A DNA stretch of 64,000 nt. It comes from Haliclystus octoradiatus. Its lineage: Eukaryota; Cnidaria; Staurozoa; Stauromedusae; Haliclystidae. A model generated the notes under the pieces. It ran no database searches. It saw only the letters and a program-made list of their open reading frames with translations, and was not told the DNA's origin. The stretch is from NCBI GenBank assembly GCA_916610825.1, contig OU744451.1, forward strand, positions 8,127,441-8,191,440. The letters are read 5' to 3'. Both the position numbers and the translations under genes were made by a program. Positions 47,816 through 59,700 of the stretch are shown here, piece after piece. Each line of letters begins with the position of its first letter. Positions within the stretch are counted from its first letter, which is position 1.

Positions 47816-50533
47816 ATGGCAGGAGATGATAAAGGTGTCTCATTTGACGAACCAGGTAAAGCTCTTTTACTCATTATTTTTATATCAATTGTGTCCAGAT
47901 ATCCTTGGTATTTTGGTATGGTAATCATTATTATACATCATTGTTGTTGTTGTTGCTGTTTTATTCGTCAATGCAATTTATGAGCAATTTATGAAGGCCT
48001 GTAGATACCCCCAGAAGCGTATTAGAAGTTCGGAAAATGCGCCGCAGAGAATGAGCTTGACAGTCATGAAACAATAGTGGTTTGGTCATCGACATGATTT
48101 GATTATTATTATTATAATTTAAAAGCGAATACAGGGAACACCTAAGGTTCCCACTCACGTACCGCCCTAGTTAATTACATGTGATGCATGGTGATTGAAC
48201 TTAAACTATAAAGAGTTGATTAAGGATATATTCAACAGTAGTTTCATAGATCTTGATTATTTAATTTAATTTTTAAAGTTTGTAAATTCTTTGCTGAGAC
48301 AATGTCTTCAGGAAGATTGTTCCAGGGTTGGATGACACGGTTGAAGTATAGTTGATGTTTAATATAGCTGGATTTGGGGCATACTACAGATCTAAGTTCA
48401 AGGCTATAACGGTATATAACATCATAAGATCTTGCTTCAATCAAACGTCTAAGCTTAAGTGAGTCCAAATTTGGCTCACGTCTACGTTCAGTAAACTCGT
48501 TCACTTCAGTATAAGAATTTCATCTCTATTATATCCTTTCACTCTTTTATAGGTCTAGCAAAAACTTTGTATGCTTTCTTAAGTACAGTATTTCGGAATC
48601 ACGAAATGTGAAGCATTTCCGAATGAGATATAATCTTGAACTTGCTTTTTTAGAAAGCATAGCACAATGAGCTTTGTTCCGCAGTTAAAAAATACCAGTG
48701 TTCCAGCTTTAAAAAACTAAAATTGAGCATGCTTAGAACAATAACAACAATCCGATTTAAGCTGGCTTTATTCCGAGGATGTAGACATCACATGGAAAGG
48801 AGCTCAATATATAATGTCTATTCATCGCAGAGTGTGTAAGAGAATACCTGTCCAATGCATTGATTGTAATATATGTAAGAGACTGTAAAACATGATGTGT
48901 CAATTTCCAACAGCATAATACATAGCTATGAGTGTTAAGCTATGAGCGTACTACTCAATACCAGAAAATCGATTCTAATGAAAACATCAATACAGTGTAC
49001 AGGCTGTACAGCAGAACCTGCTATAACGGTAACCCTTATATAGAGACCACCTGTCTATAGCGGACAAACGAATAAAATCTTGTATAGTTGATTGCTATAT
49101 GCAGACATTTCTTCGTATTCATAACTCGTGTAGTCTTTTATGAAAGTTGTCTCTCTTGTCATTAGCTGTGGCATCTGGCTTGCGTCATTTAACATTGGAT
49201 CGCGTACGCCGTGAAAGAAACTATAGAACAACAGCACTACACCCAAACACCCTCAATAATGAAAACCGCAAAAAAAAGAAAACTTTGAAAATTAAAACTG
49301 TTTTGGACCCAGCAGCTGAAGGTGAGTCAAATGTATACAGTCAGAATTAATATCACCTGTTAGGACAACCATTCATTTTATTCTATGACAGTATACAGTG
49401 CTTTCTTCCTTGGACGTCATTTTAAAAAAATAAGCCATATTCTGAATTTGTATGAAGTTCTATTCATCTTGAGTCCTGATTGTTGAATATAAAGTAATAT
49501 AATGATCCCTGGGGTACCTCCATCTCTGCACGGGAGAGGAGGGGTGCCAGTTTGGAACAACGTGAAATACCTTAAAGTTCCAAAAACTTAAAAATGCTAC
49601 TCAAAAAGTTCCTGAAATCCAAAAAAGTTCTAGATAACCTAAATATAGTTTGCACCGTGAGACACTGTTCCGAAAAATATGTAAAGTTCACATAGGAACA
49701 ATTGTTCTTTAACGGGTCATAATAACATTTTTGGTCATAATAACATAAATTATATTGCGGTGTACGGTCGCTTGATGATCAAGTACTCAAGAGTAATATT
49801 CTAACAGCTCTAAAACATGCATTCATTATTTGCCTGATTACTTGTCTTGAATTCTTTAACTTGAAATTTGAAAATGGGACAAACGAAAAACCACTTAATT
49901 ATGCCATGCGCTAAAATGTATCGTCAAAGTATCTATACTATTTTGTACACTATACTGTGGTATAATGCGATGTAGGAAGGGCAAATCTACAATCTGTGCA
50001 GTAGTATAGTCCATAGAAAAAATCAAACAATCATACGGAGACCTTGACTATCAAATTAGTATTAGAAATAGTCTAGAACTACTGTACTCACCATGATATT
50101 CTGAGCTAATTAGAGTCGAATAATGTTTTAAAATATGCATATGAACTAGTTCCAGGCTCTTATCGTTAAAACTCGGATAGAAATGAAAAAGGTTTGGAAC
50201 TAGTTCTGGTTAGATTTGCTGAAGGAAGTTGATGTTTCAAACCTCGATCTATGACAATGCACTGATTTTAATTACTTTTCTTAACTAGTTCGTCTCGATG
50301 AAATAATAACGAAGATTCAAAATACTTCCCCACCAATTACAAGAAGTAAGTCTGCAACACAACGCCGTGATATCCAACAATTGCAACAACAAATGGATTC
50401 AGCTGGTCCAAGTCATTACAGTAACACAAACAATGATCGGAGATCATCGGAAGGGTCCCATGAGACACACCAAAGACGTCGCTGTAGCACTATGAGATAC
50501 GCTTTGCGACGGTTGAAGTCAATGTTACATTGA
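47816..50533 (+). CDS. Unrecognised basic protein, 146 aa, three exons
   Basis: Exons 47816-47855, 49166-49321 and 50289-50533 join with GT-AG borders and consistent phase 1 at both junctions. The product begins MAGDDKGVSFDEP, has a Lys-rich patch (ENRKKKKTLKIK) near residue 50, a Gln-rich segment (QQLQQQMD) and an Arg-rich C-terminus (RYALRRLKSMLH). No domain is recognised; the composition suggests a nuclear or nucleic-acid-binding protein, but that is only a guess. Support comes from three exons fitting in frame, a poly(A) signal 90 bp after the stop, and a tail-to-tail neighbour (MATCAP). It could be the wrong start if upstream exons exist. Confidence 0.6.
48244..48504 (-). mobile_element. 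LINE 3' fragment (end of reverse transcriptase ORF)
   Basis: The minus strand encodes RRREPNLDSLKLRRL, HQLYFNRVIQPWNNLPEDIV and a short tail. The FFNRVVxxWNxLPxxVV motif is typical of the C-terminus of non-LTR retrotransposon ORF2 proteins of the CR1/L2/Jockey kind. Only the 3' end is present, as is usual for 5'-truncated LINEs. It lies antisense in intron 1 of the 146-aa gene. Confidence 0.7.
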
Positions 50534-50621
50534 AGCAATACACGATCAAACACAATCTTCGTACTAACTATATAGATATCACTATGTATATCAAGCCTCT
50601 GGATTGATGTATTATACGAGA

Positions 50622-50633
50622 AATAAATTTATT
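50622..50633. terminator. Palindromic poly(A) signal shared by two convergent genes
   Basis: AATAAATTTATT reads AATAAA on both strands. It is 89 bp past the stop of the 146-aa gene (+) and 16 bp past the stop of MATCAP (-). Confidence 0.65.
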
Positions 50634-50648
50634 ATAATATTTATATTT

Positions 50649-53600
50649 CTAGATTTTTTTCGTTTTTGCCTTTTTCCTTTTTTTAACACTTCCTAAAAAC
50701 ATCCTTTTTGGTGGTGTTTCAACGAAGCCATTTAGTACAGCCATTTTCTCCAATAAGCTTTTGTAAACAAATTGATCTTTCAAAAATAAAGGTATTTTGA
50801 TGGCATCTAGTCGAGCAAGACGACGGATTCGATGCAATTCGTCAACACAAACTTTCCCAGAATATAATAATTGGAAATCAATGGAATTAAGATTAGTGAG
50901 GATTTCAGCAGCACCTAAAGGAATATAATGATTTAGATTTAAAAAATTAAAAAAATTAAAAGGCAATAGTGCTTAAAATCTGTTCAAGGATTCACACTTT
51001 CATATTTACTATATACTATGTATAAATATCTGTGAAGGATGATGTGGACAGGGGACATTAAAAGTACAGTAACACGGTAGAGTGCCACTTTATATATAGT
51101 ATACACACTTTTTCAAATTACCCTGTTTCGCTGGTCAAGTTTTAAAATACAGTGGAACCCGCTTAAATGCAAGTCAAAATTGCCGACGAAGTACGTTTCA
51201 TTTATCCAAATTTTCACTTATCGGAAATTGTTTATCAAGGATTTGACCAGAATATAGTTGATTAGGGCTTATTAGAGTATGGTTGCAGCTATCCGAATTG
51301 CCCACTTAATTAAATGTGTTACACTGCATCGACAAATAAAGCAAAAACTGAAGAACAAATGAACAATGATGATTCTATAGTCATACAGAGATGTCTAGGT
51401 GTTATCTACGGATGCTATCACTTCCGAATCTGTTTGGAAAATGCATTTTACTTGAAGTGGCAGTATGTCAACCTATTCTGATGAGTATTCTATCGCATGT
51501 TGTACTGTAAAACCTGTATATAGCAGTCTGTTCTGAGAAGTAGATAAATTGACCACTGTAAACAGGTGGTCGTTACATACAGGGTTGATTCAATAGAAAA
51601 TACTATACCAAGATAGAGTGACCACTCTCGACAAATGACCGCTGTATAGGGGCTACCGTTATAACAGGTTTGATTGTAGTACAACACGCATCATCAGGCA
51701 GAGAAAGACAAGGAGATTCGACACATAAACAGATCAAATATAATTTTAGTTTTACCTTCAAAGTAGCATTGATCATTTCCATTTCCACCTAAGCCATTAC
51801 AATCTTTTAAATTTTGTTTTGCTCTCATGACATGTTTCCATCTTTGGCCTGGATCGTCTATGTAGATCTTTAGATGATGAAAAAGTTCTTCAAATGTTAA
51901 TTCTGTTGCTTTGCAAGCAGTATCTTAATAGTAAAATAATGGTACTTATTTGATCACAGAAATATCAATATAAATAAGAGGAATAATGGAAAGACAATCT
52001 GAGAACGAATTTTCCCTTTTTATATCTTTCAAATTCGATTTCGAACCAGTTGAAATTTCATTTCAGGAACCATTATGACTCAGAAATAAATTATAGATTA
52101 TAAATGTGGTCTCACAAGATAGGCGGTCTTTAAGCAGAGGGGATCCTAAATTCTATTAGATCACTTTTTCAACGTTTCCAATATTTCACTTATATATTTC
52201 CAATATTTCACAATAATTCACAACACTTAAAAGAAAATCGAGGCTCAGAGTTTGAAGCTCAACATTTCGAAGCAAATGTATAGCGTATAAAGCAAATACT
52301 GTAGTACTATATTGTTAATAATACTACATAACATTGCACACCATAAGCTACAGTAGTATGCTTCTAATACAGATTATGCACAGACTAGTCACAATATAAT
52401 TGAAATTCACAATGAAATTGAAATTTACTGACAGAAATAAATTAAGTAGAATAAAGACATTTTTAAGGTGCGAATTGTGAACAATTTAAGATCTCCAAGC
52501 ATTATTTATTGATCCAGCTAGTAATAATTGAGAGATAGGCCGCTATATGCAAGTGGCTTTTATATACGGGGTTGATTCAATAGAAAAACTATTTTTGACA
52601 TTGCAAGAGTGACCACTATATAGAAAGGTGGCTGCTATATAGAGATGAACGTTACAGCACGTTTGACGATAATTCCTATCTTAGTATACTAATCTTAGAC
52701 CTTAGGGATACAGTGAAACCTGTATACACTACGAGAGGTAGATAAATTGACCACTATAGACAGGTGATCTTTATATGCAGGCTTGATTCAATAGAAAATA
52801 CTAATATAGACATTACAAGAGCGACCGCTATAGACAGGTGGCTGCTATATAGAGGTGATCGTTATAACAGGTTTGACAATAATTCCTATCTTAGTATACT
52901 AATCTTAGACCTTAGGGATCCAGTGAAACCTGTATACACTACGAGAGGTAGATAAATTGACCACTATAGACAGGTGCTCTTTATATGCAGGCTTGATTCA
53001 ATAGAAAATACTAATATAAACATTACAAGAGAGACCGCTATAGACAGGTGGCCGCTATATAGAGGTGATCGTTATAACAGGTTTGACTGTACTATATAAC
53101 TATGGTTTAACTTACAATAGAGTAACGCAGGAAGAAACAGCAATTGATCTGATGCTGATATCATTGTATTAACCGTAGCCAATCCTTCTTCAGTGATTTG
53201 TAATGGATACGATTTCATTGGACAAAGGGCGAAGGCTGAACGATTAGGAAACCAAGGCTGAAGTCCATCGTTTAATAAACGTATCTGACAATAGTATATT
53301 GTTAAAGAGAGGATGTAGAATTAGAAATATTATTCGATTATTAGAAAAACCTCTACACTTTAATATATTATACATAGTCCAATTGTTTATACATGAAACT
53401 AGAACAATGTTCGATCACTCGTGAAGCATTCATACAAAAGCCTTTAGATGAAACGTGGGCTATGTTTATTAGAACGTGAGCAAGCTAGTAAGATATAGTA
53501 TATTGCTTCTACTCCTTAACAGCGTTCTATTTATTTACAATGCAGATTGGTATTGATACTGCCACAAGAGAATAGGTAACTTTCGTGTTCCGTTATTGTC

Positions 53601-55143
53601 ATTATTATTATAATTATTACTATCTGAATTTAATTCTTAACCAAAAGAACAATTTTCTTTGTTTTGAGCTATTTTGAAACTTTTAGGTAACAAGAAAATG
53701 TGTGTTTTGATTTTATTGCGTTTATGTTTTGAACCTGGTCCAAATATCCCGCCATTGTTAGCATTGTCTGCACTGTGAGTTCCAAACATGACCATTAGCC
53801 AATCAGTTTGCTAGAACAACATTCGACGATATATAAGCATCATTCTATCAAGGGCGTGTGAGCCTTTTTATCGTCAGTCTATTTAAGGCATTCAAAGTAT
53901 TTGAATCATCTTTCAGCGTAATGTCAGAGCAATTTGAGGAAAGCATTTTTTTGTTACGAAGTACAACCTTTCTATGTGTGTCACAGATACAAATGATAAG
54001 TAAATAAGGTATTCACACATTTGAACCTGCCCAAAGCAGCCGTTTATGATACGATACTTTTGACCGCTTTGAAAGGTTTAAGAGCTATGTGAATGTCTAA
54101 TTAGAAGGTTAAAGTGAGAGTGAAAGATGAGACATATTAGATGACGATATAGTCCAAGTGTATATAACATCATAAAGTGGTCAGGCGATTTATGTCAACA
54201 CCTAAAAGTTGTGAGAGCTGGTTTCAAAGGTTCAAATAGATCGTCTGGTGATCACTTTATTGTGTGTGAAACTTAAAGTATAGCATAATCTAGCAAGTCT
54301 CATATGTAACTCTCCTTCTATAAATGCTCTGAAAATTTCCATTGCGCACTGCAATCAAAAACTATAGTGCGGAACAATCTTACGATTAGTAACATACACT
54401 ACCACGGTTATCAATCTTTTCTTCAAATAATTTCGAGGCACTCACTCAGGTAGACCCATGGGCAGACCTGAGAAAAAGCTCTATACTAGAGTTGGCTGCT
54501 TTGCAGAGGTGACCGTTATAGCAGGTATGACAAGCACGATATATGATAAAAGAGAGCGATAGAGTTGAAATTGAAAAGATACAAGGTGAGTTCCAATCTC
54601 ATGATCAGCCAAACATCTGATTCCCTTTTCACGTAAAAATGAATTCTCAGGAGTATTTTTCAACCAGAATGTAAATTTTCTGGCATCAGGTCGATTATAT
54701 CTTGCGTTAGGTCCACGCCATGTAATTCTTCCACTACACGTCATATCCGGTGTCCATGTTACATTAACAATTCCATGTAAATTTTCACATTCTATGTAAT
54801 CATTAATTACTGAAGTTGCGTCATCACATGAGATTGGCGCACCAAATGCATAATCAAGATATTGATCGCCTATACCGTAGATTTGTTTTGTACGTTCAAG
54901 TATTGATGTAGCTAAAGGTAATAAATGAAAATTTATACCTGATCTATTACGTTTTGAAAAAGCATCAATAGAACCACGTCTTGTAAATTTTGGTAGTTCA
55001 CCATGATTTAAAAATCTTTCTTTTTGTTCTGCTAAATTAATTATATGAATTTCTTGGTAATATTTCGATGGTACCTTTTCTATTGTAGTTACCGTTGTTA
55101 CGGTTTTACGACGATACAAGGGCTGATGGTGACTGCCTAGCAT
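50649..55143 (-). CDS. MATCAP: Microtubule-associated tyrosine carboxypeptidase homologue (DUF1704, KIAA0895-like)
   Basis: Four exons: 55143-54583, 53284-53116, 51923-51756 and 50914-50649, all phase-consistent, giving about 387 aa. The family removes the C-terminal tyrosine of alpha-tubulin and regulates microtubules. The metalloprotease motif HEIGTH is at residues 181-186, right at the end of exon 1, and the third zinc-ligand region TEEGLATVN is near 218-226. Other family words are LNDGLQPW, PALLY, DDPGQRWKHVMRAKQ, YFEGAAEIL and GKVCVDELHRIRRLARL. Donor 1 is CTT|GTATCT, a weak but usable site. The frame is open back to 55278 (432 aa), but that extension runs through a tRNA-like B box, so the start at 55143 is preferred. 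Upstream exons are possible. Introns carry pogo-like MITEs. Confidence 0.88.
51150..51333. repeat. Tigger/pogo-like MITE, second copy
   Basis: Same family as 47218-47400; starts CAGTGGAACCCGCTTAA next to TA. It lies in a MATCAP intron. Confidence 0.55.
51505..51676. repeat. Pogo-like MITE, 172 bp, flanked by TA
   Basis: The ends CTGTAAAACCTGTATATAGC and ATAACAGGTTTGATTG are inverted copies, and TA lies on each side. The inside carries GACCACTGT and GACCGCTGTAT words common to the copies at 11552-11645, 49009-49090, 52530-53089, 54479-54530 and 59555-59696. Confidence 0.7.
52530..53089. repeat. Array of three pogo-like MITEs with a 210-bp tandem period
   Basis: Copies end or begin at about 52530-52665, 52711-52877 and 52921-53089. 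The linker AATTCCTATCTTAGTATACT repeats at 52671 and 52881, an exact 210-bp step, so one MITE plus linker was duplicated in tandem. The last copy ends CAGGTTTGACTG followed by TA. The array sits just downstream of MATCAP exon 2, in its intron. Confidence 0.75.
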
Positions 55144-55215
55144 GGTATGTATCGATCTAAATCGATGGCGTCTGCGTTGAATGTATTTTTCGTCGAGCGA
55201 AAACGGTGATAACTG

Positions 55216-55270
55216 TGACGTCAAATACAGTGTGCGGGAGACCGCGGTTCGATTCCTCGTCGGTGCACAC
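55216..55270. other. CRE motif and tRNA-like B box near the MATCAP start
   Basis: TGACGTCA at 55216-55223 is a perfect CRE palindrome. GGTTCGATTCC at 55246-55256 matches a Pol III B box, followed by a GC-rich stretch like a tRNA 3' half. No matching 5' half or A box was found, so this is a tRNA or SINE fragment rather than a tRNA gene. Confidence 0.45.
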
Positions 55271-55279
55271 ATGTTCAAA

Positions 55280-56729
55280 TGCTGCGATGGACTTCGCTTA
55301 TGAGAAGGAAATTTCTATCAGTATATTTTTCACGACTCAAGTGCAGCTATGGCCAATTACTTTGGTCCAAACGAAGTTCAACTCATCTTCCTAGGCAGCA
55401 AAAAAATAAAGAAAAGTCAAATACAGCTTGCGTGATTTGTGTATCGAGGGAAATAAGTTGGCGTCATTGGCTTTCAAGTTCATCAAAACCGTAGTATACC
55501 CAGAAAGATGACTATCAAACAAAACTATGGATAATAAATAAAAAAATATTCTGTTGCAAGAATCAAGCAGAGAAATTTGATTTGGCAAACAAACATTTTG
55601 GTCGTCGCAGAAATTCCTTGTAAATACTTATGGCTGTCATCTAAGACAATCAATTTAATAGATACATTTAAATTGAAATAGATACATTTACATATTAAAT
55701 TTTAAACTATATATTTTTATGGGTGAAATACACCGCTAGTTTTTTCATCTAGAAATTCACTCATTTTGTCTTGATCACAAATTACTTTTTTTGTTCTGAA
55801 TTTCAACAGCGTTATTCGCTTAAGCTACGACCAAATTACTTTTTTTCGTAGCTCAAAATAAAAAGTAATTTGACCACCCCAAAGTTGAGTTGGCGTGAAT
55901 CGGTGAGTTGTTGGACAAAAATAAAAAGTCGTTTGGCCACGTCTCATTTCATTTCGCCAACACACATTTATTTTGACCACTGAGTGGGCGTGTGTTGGGC
56001 TACGAAAAAAGTCATTTGGCCCTAGCTACTGCCCTAGCTTTAGTTTTCCAACAGATAGTAGATAAATCGTGCGAAAGTGCCAGTAGCATCACCGAGCGAT
56101 TAGCATTAGTTAGCAACAGTATTCATGTTAATTAAACTTGACCCCATCAATGCATATTGTTGAAAATTTTTAAAAATAGACAAGTGTTTGCAATCGCAAT
56201 TTAGCAGCTTAGGGTACTACCTTAATATACGTGTATCTCGGCAGATGATAAATATCAGTACAGTACAAAAATAATTAACCAACCAATCAATCTGTTTGGA
56301 CTAGTGCTATATTATCTTACCTGCTGTTTAATTTTCAAAGCGAAGAAAAAAGAAAATATATTTACTGGTTTCATCTTTTGGAATTCCGAAGATTACCCTT
56401 TATCATAAAAAGTACCTTGTAGTTAATCCACTCCCTCGTGAGTCTCAATACTAACACTATGGCTTCATTAGTCTGATTGTAAAACAACGTAGACGTTTAC
56501 TATTCTTGTTAAAAACTATATTTTAATGTTAATTCACATGCAATTTAATCAATATACATAATAATATAGAATAAAAACTTAAACGTTTGACATTTTAAAA
56601 CATTATATAGCATCTAGAAATTACCAGTATATTATTTTCATACATTGATTTCCTAATTCTCAAAAACAAATACTTTTTTCGATAAAATAAATCTTAAATT
56701 CGTATAAAATAAATACATGTTAATTAATA
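55280..56729. other. Spacer between MATCAP and exportin-4
   Basis: No gene is supported. It holds a MITE-like inverted repeat at about 55822-56030 (ends AGCTACGACCAAATTACTTT and its imperfect complement, with internal CAAATTACTTTTT-type repeats). The last 500 bp before the exportin-4 stop are AT-rich and featureless. Confidence 0.45.
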
Positions 56730-59700
56730 CTATCTAAAACATAAAACCCCTTTAACTTCAAGTAAAAACTTTTCTAAACGTTCACCAAACGTGACAATTG
56801 TCGTTTTATGTAATTTTAAAACATCTTCAGTAGACGGTAACAGTCCTTGAAAAGCCTCTTTCACACGATCGTGTATAACTGCCTCAGTTTGAAACGATAA
56901 TAATTCATTGGCTAATGCAGTGTAGTAGTCATGGTGACAGTAAATGAGAAAGAAAAATGTTTCAGAAGCAATTTGTACCAAATCCATATCAAAATTATCA
57001 GCCAATAACAATTGGAAAACAACCTAAAAATCAAAGTGATATTTTTGTCAATATCCGATATGGTTATTTTTCGATCTTGTCTAACATATATGGTCATTCA
57101 CTACGACCAAACAGATTCTGCATTGACATGGTCTAATGTTTGAATCTGAACAGTTTGATTCAGATTTGTTTATTGTTATAGAATTGGCAGGGATGCTATA
57201 CAAACATTGGCTCAGAAATGACAACATCATCGCAATATCAGAATGTATATGTATCGTAATCTTCAAATTTTGCTATGGCTGGCGGATGTAAATAATTTTT
57301 GCAACGATTCAATGTACCCCGCTTCAAGATTTGGCGTTTATCCCGCCCCATTCCTCAAATAGGGGGAGAAAGTCCCAACGTTTTACACTGAAATCGACTA
57401 TACGTATCTATAATATTTATACTGAGTAAAATGAAACATCTTTTGTGGTGATTCGTATTTTTTGCATTTCGATCCCAATTTCTAGATATAATTATGGCAT
57501 GGAATATCAAGATGTGCAAGTCGAAACATTCTCACGCTGACTGCGACTGAGAAGATCTAAACTGACTTTTGTGTATCTACACTACAGAGGAACTTTAATA
57601 GAAAGTCAAATGTGTATCGTAAAAAAAAGGAATGCTGCTGGCTGAATGTAGCCCAGAAATAAGAAACATGGTCACATTGACAGGTGACCGCTCCAAACAG
57701 TGTCACACATACAGGTTTATTACGAACATTATACTCTATTTATATTTGAAATTGTGATCCGAATATTTAGAAATATTATACATGGTAAATCAAATCATAC
57801 CTTGAGAAAATGTTTCAGTGTATCTGAAAATGGTTGTTCTTGTCGGTGCTGTGAAGCAATATTCTTAAAATAGTACGATGCCATTGCAGCTAGAGAATCT
57901 AATCCAACTTTAGCAATATCAGATCCAAATCTAAAGATCATTTAGTTAAGAAGAATTTACAGTTCTTCCCATCTTCAGCTAATCTGGTGTAAGGCGCGAC
58001 TACGGTCGTAACTATAAGTTTCTGAGTTTTCGGTCAATTTTGTTAGAAAAAAAGCCGTTGCATTACCATATTTAGAAGCTTCAATACTGTAATATTTTCA
58101 AAACTGCACGATTTTGTAATTTTCCGTCTCAAATTGGCTGAAATGCGAGTCAAAGTTTTGTATTGGATGCAGGGATGTTAAAGTTACTTTTTAAAAGTAT
58201 CTAGTTACAGTTACCGTTACTTGGGCGAGAAAGTAACTAGTTACTATCGGACGTTACTTTGCAGAAAAAGTAACGATCACAAGTTACAAGTTACTTTTAA
58301 TTCGAAAGTAACTAGTTACAGTTACTTTTCCCGTTACTTTTTCTAAATAAGTCTAAAAATATCCGACAGAAGCAATGAGACATATATGAAGTATTCAAAT
58401 AATATTTCTGTATTTTAATTTGTTAATTAATCAAATGTTCTTGTTGACAATATAAATACGAAAACAGACACCCGACGATTATTTCACAGCGACGTCTTTT
58501 GCTTGTTTGAATGGTCTAGGCGATCCCCCTAATTTCCATAACAAAGAAAATCTCAAGTTACGCGCCATTAGTTCTATTTCAGGCTTGGTTGCTATGACAA
58601 TTAATTGATCGAACAGACATATCAGACATGAAACGCTCGTTGAATCACTTGAATATCATAAACTCGGAAAAACAGATTCTATAACAGAATGTTACTTCCC
58701 TGAATGTAATTTCCTTGACATCCAAATTCATAACAGGATTTCCTACAGTTGTTGGGAACTTTTTGTCTGTGTTTTTATTGTTCTTGGATGGTAACAATGA
58801 GAACAAAAGATTTTGACTAATTAAAACACAATAGCGATCGAGAAGCTGCTAACTTTCAGCACTCTTTTGTGAAAAAAGTAACGGAAGAAAGCGAAAATGT
58901 AGTGAAAAAGTAACGAGTAATCGTTACTTTATTTTTAATCCTAAATGTAACTAGTTACAAGTAGAAGTTACTTTTACAGAAAAGTAACTAGTTACAAGTA
59001 GAAGTTACTAAAAAGTAACGATTACAAGTAACGTCGTTACTTTTGTAATCGTTACTAACATCCCTGATTGGATGTGAGGGGGTTTGTCACACTTCCCCAT
59101 CCCCAGGGTTTACGGCGGTGATCCTGACTATCAGATCCGCATTAGTCTGCTCGCAGACTGACTGTCAAAATGTAAACTTGGTAAAACAGTAGAATCTGAA
59201 TACTGAATCAGCAAAAACAAGGTTTTGTCTTTGAGTTCACAGACTCTACTGTTTACACTTTGACAGTGAGCCTACAAGCAGACTAGATCTGCACACGATG
59301 CATGAAGTGCAGCACAGAATGGCAGTCAGAACAGCAGCATTTAACAGCAGCAAGTCATCAATGAACGAATACAAATTATGATATGTTGATTGCTCTCCAG
59401 TTGTGTGCTTTGTAAAACATAAATTCGGCTTATGATAAATTATTGTGTCTATGATCTTAATTCTTAATGTAATACATATATCAGACTCATTCATCTCAAA
59501 TTGATTTAGTATACACATTTGGCAATAACGGTATACTAGGGAGACAAACTATTTTATCGGTTTTGGCAGAATCCGTTGTTAGCGGCAAATATTTAGCAAG
59601 GTTTGACTGTAAATTGCTCGGTATCGGATTTTTTGGCTTACTATTATTGACAGAATAACGTTCAAGTTGGAACCGTTATTGCAGGATTTTACTGTATAGC

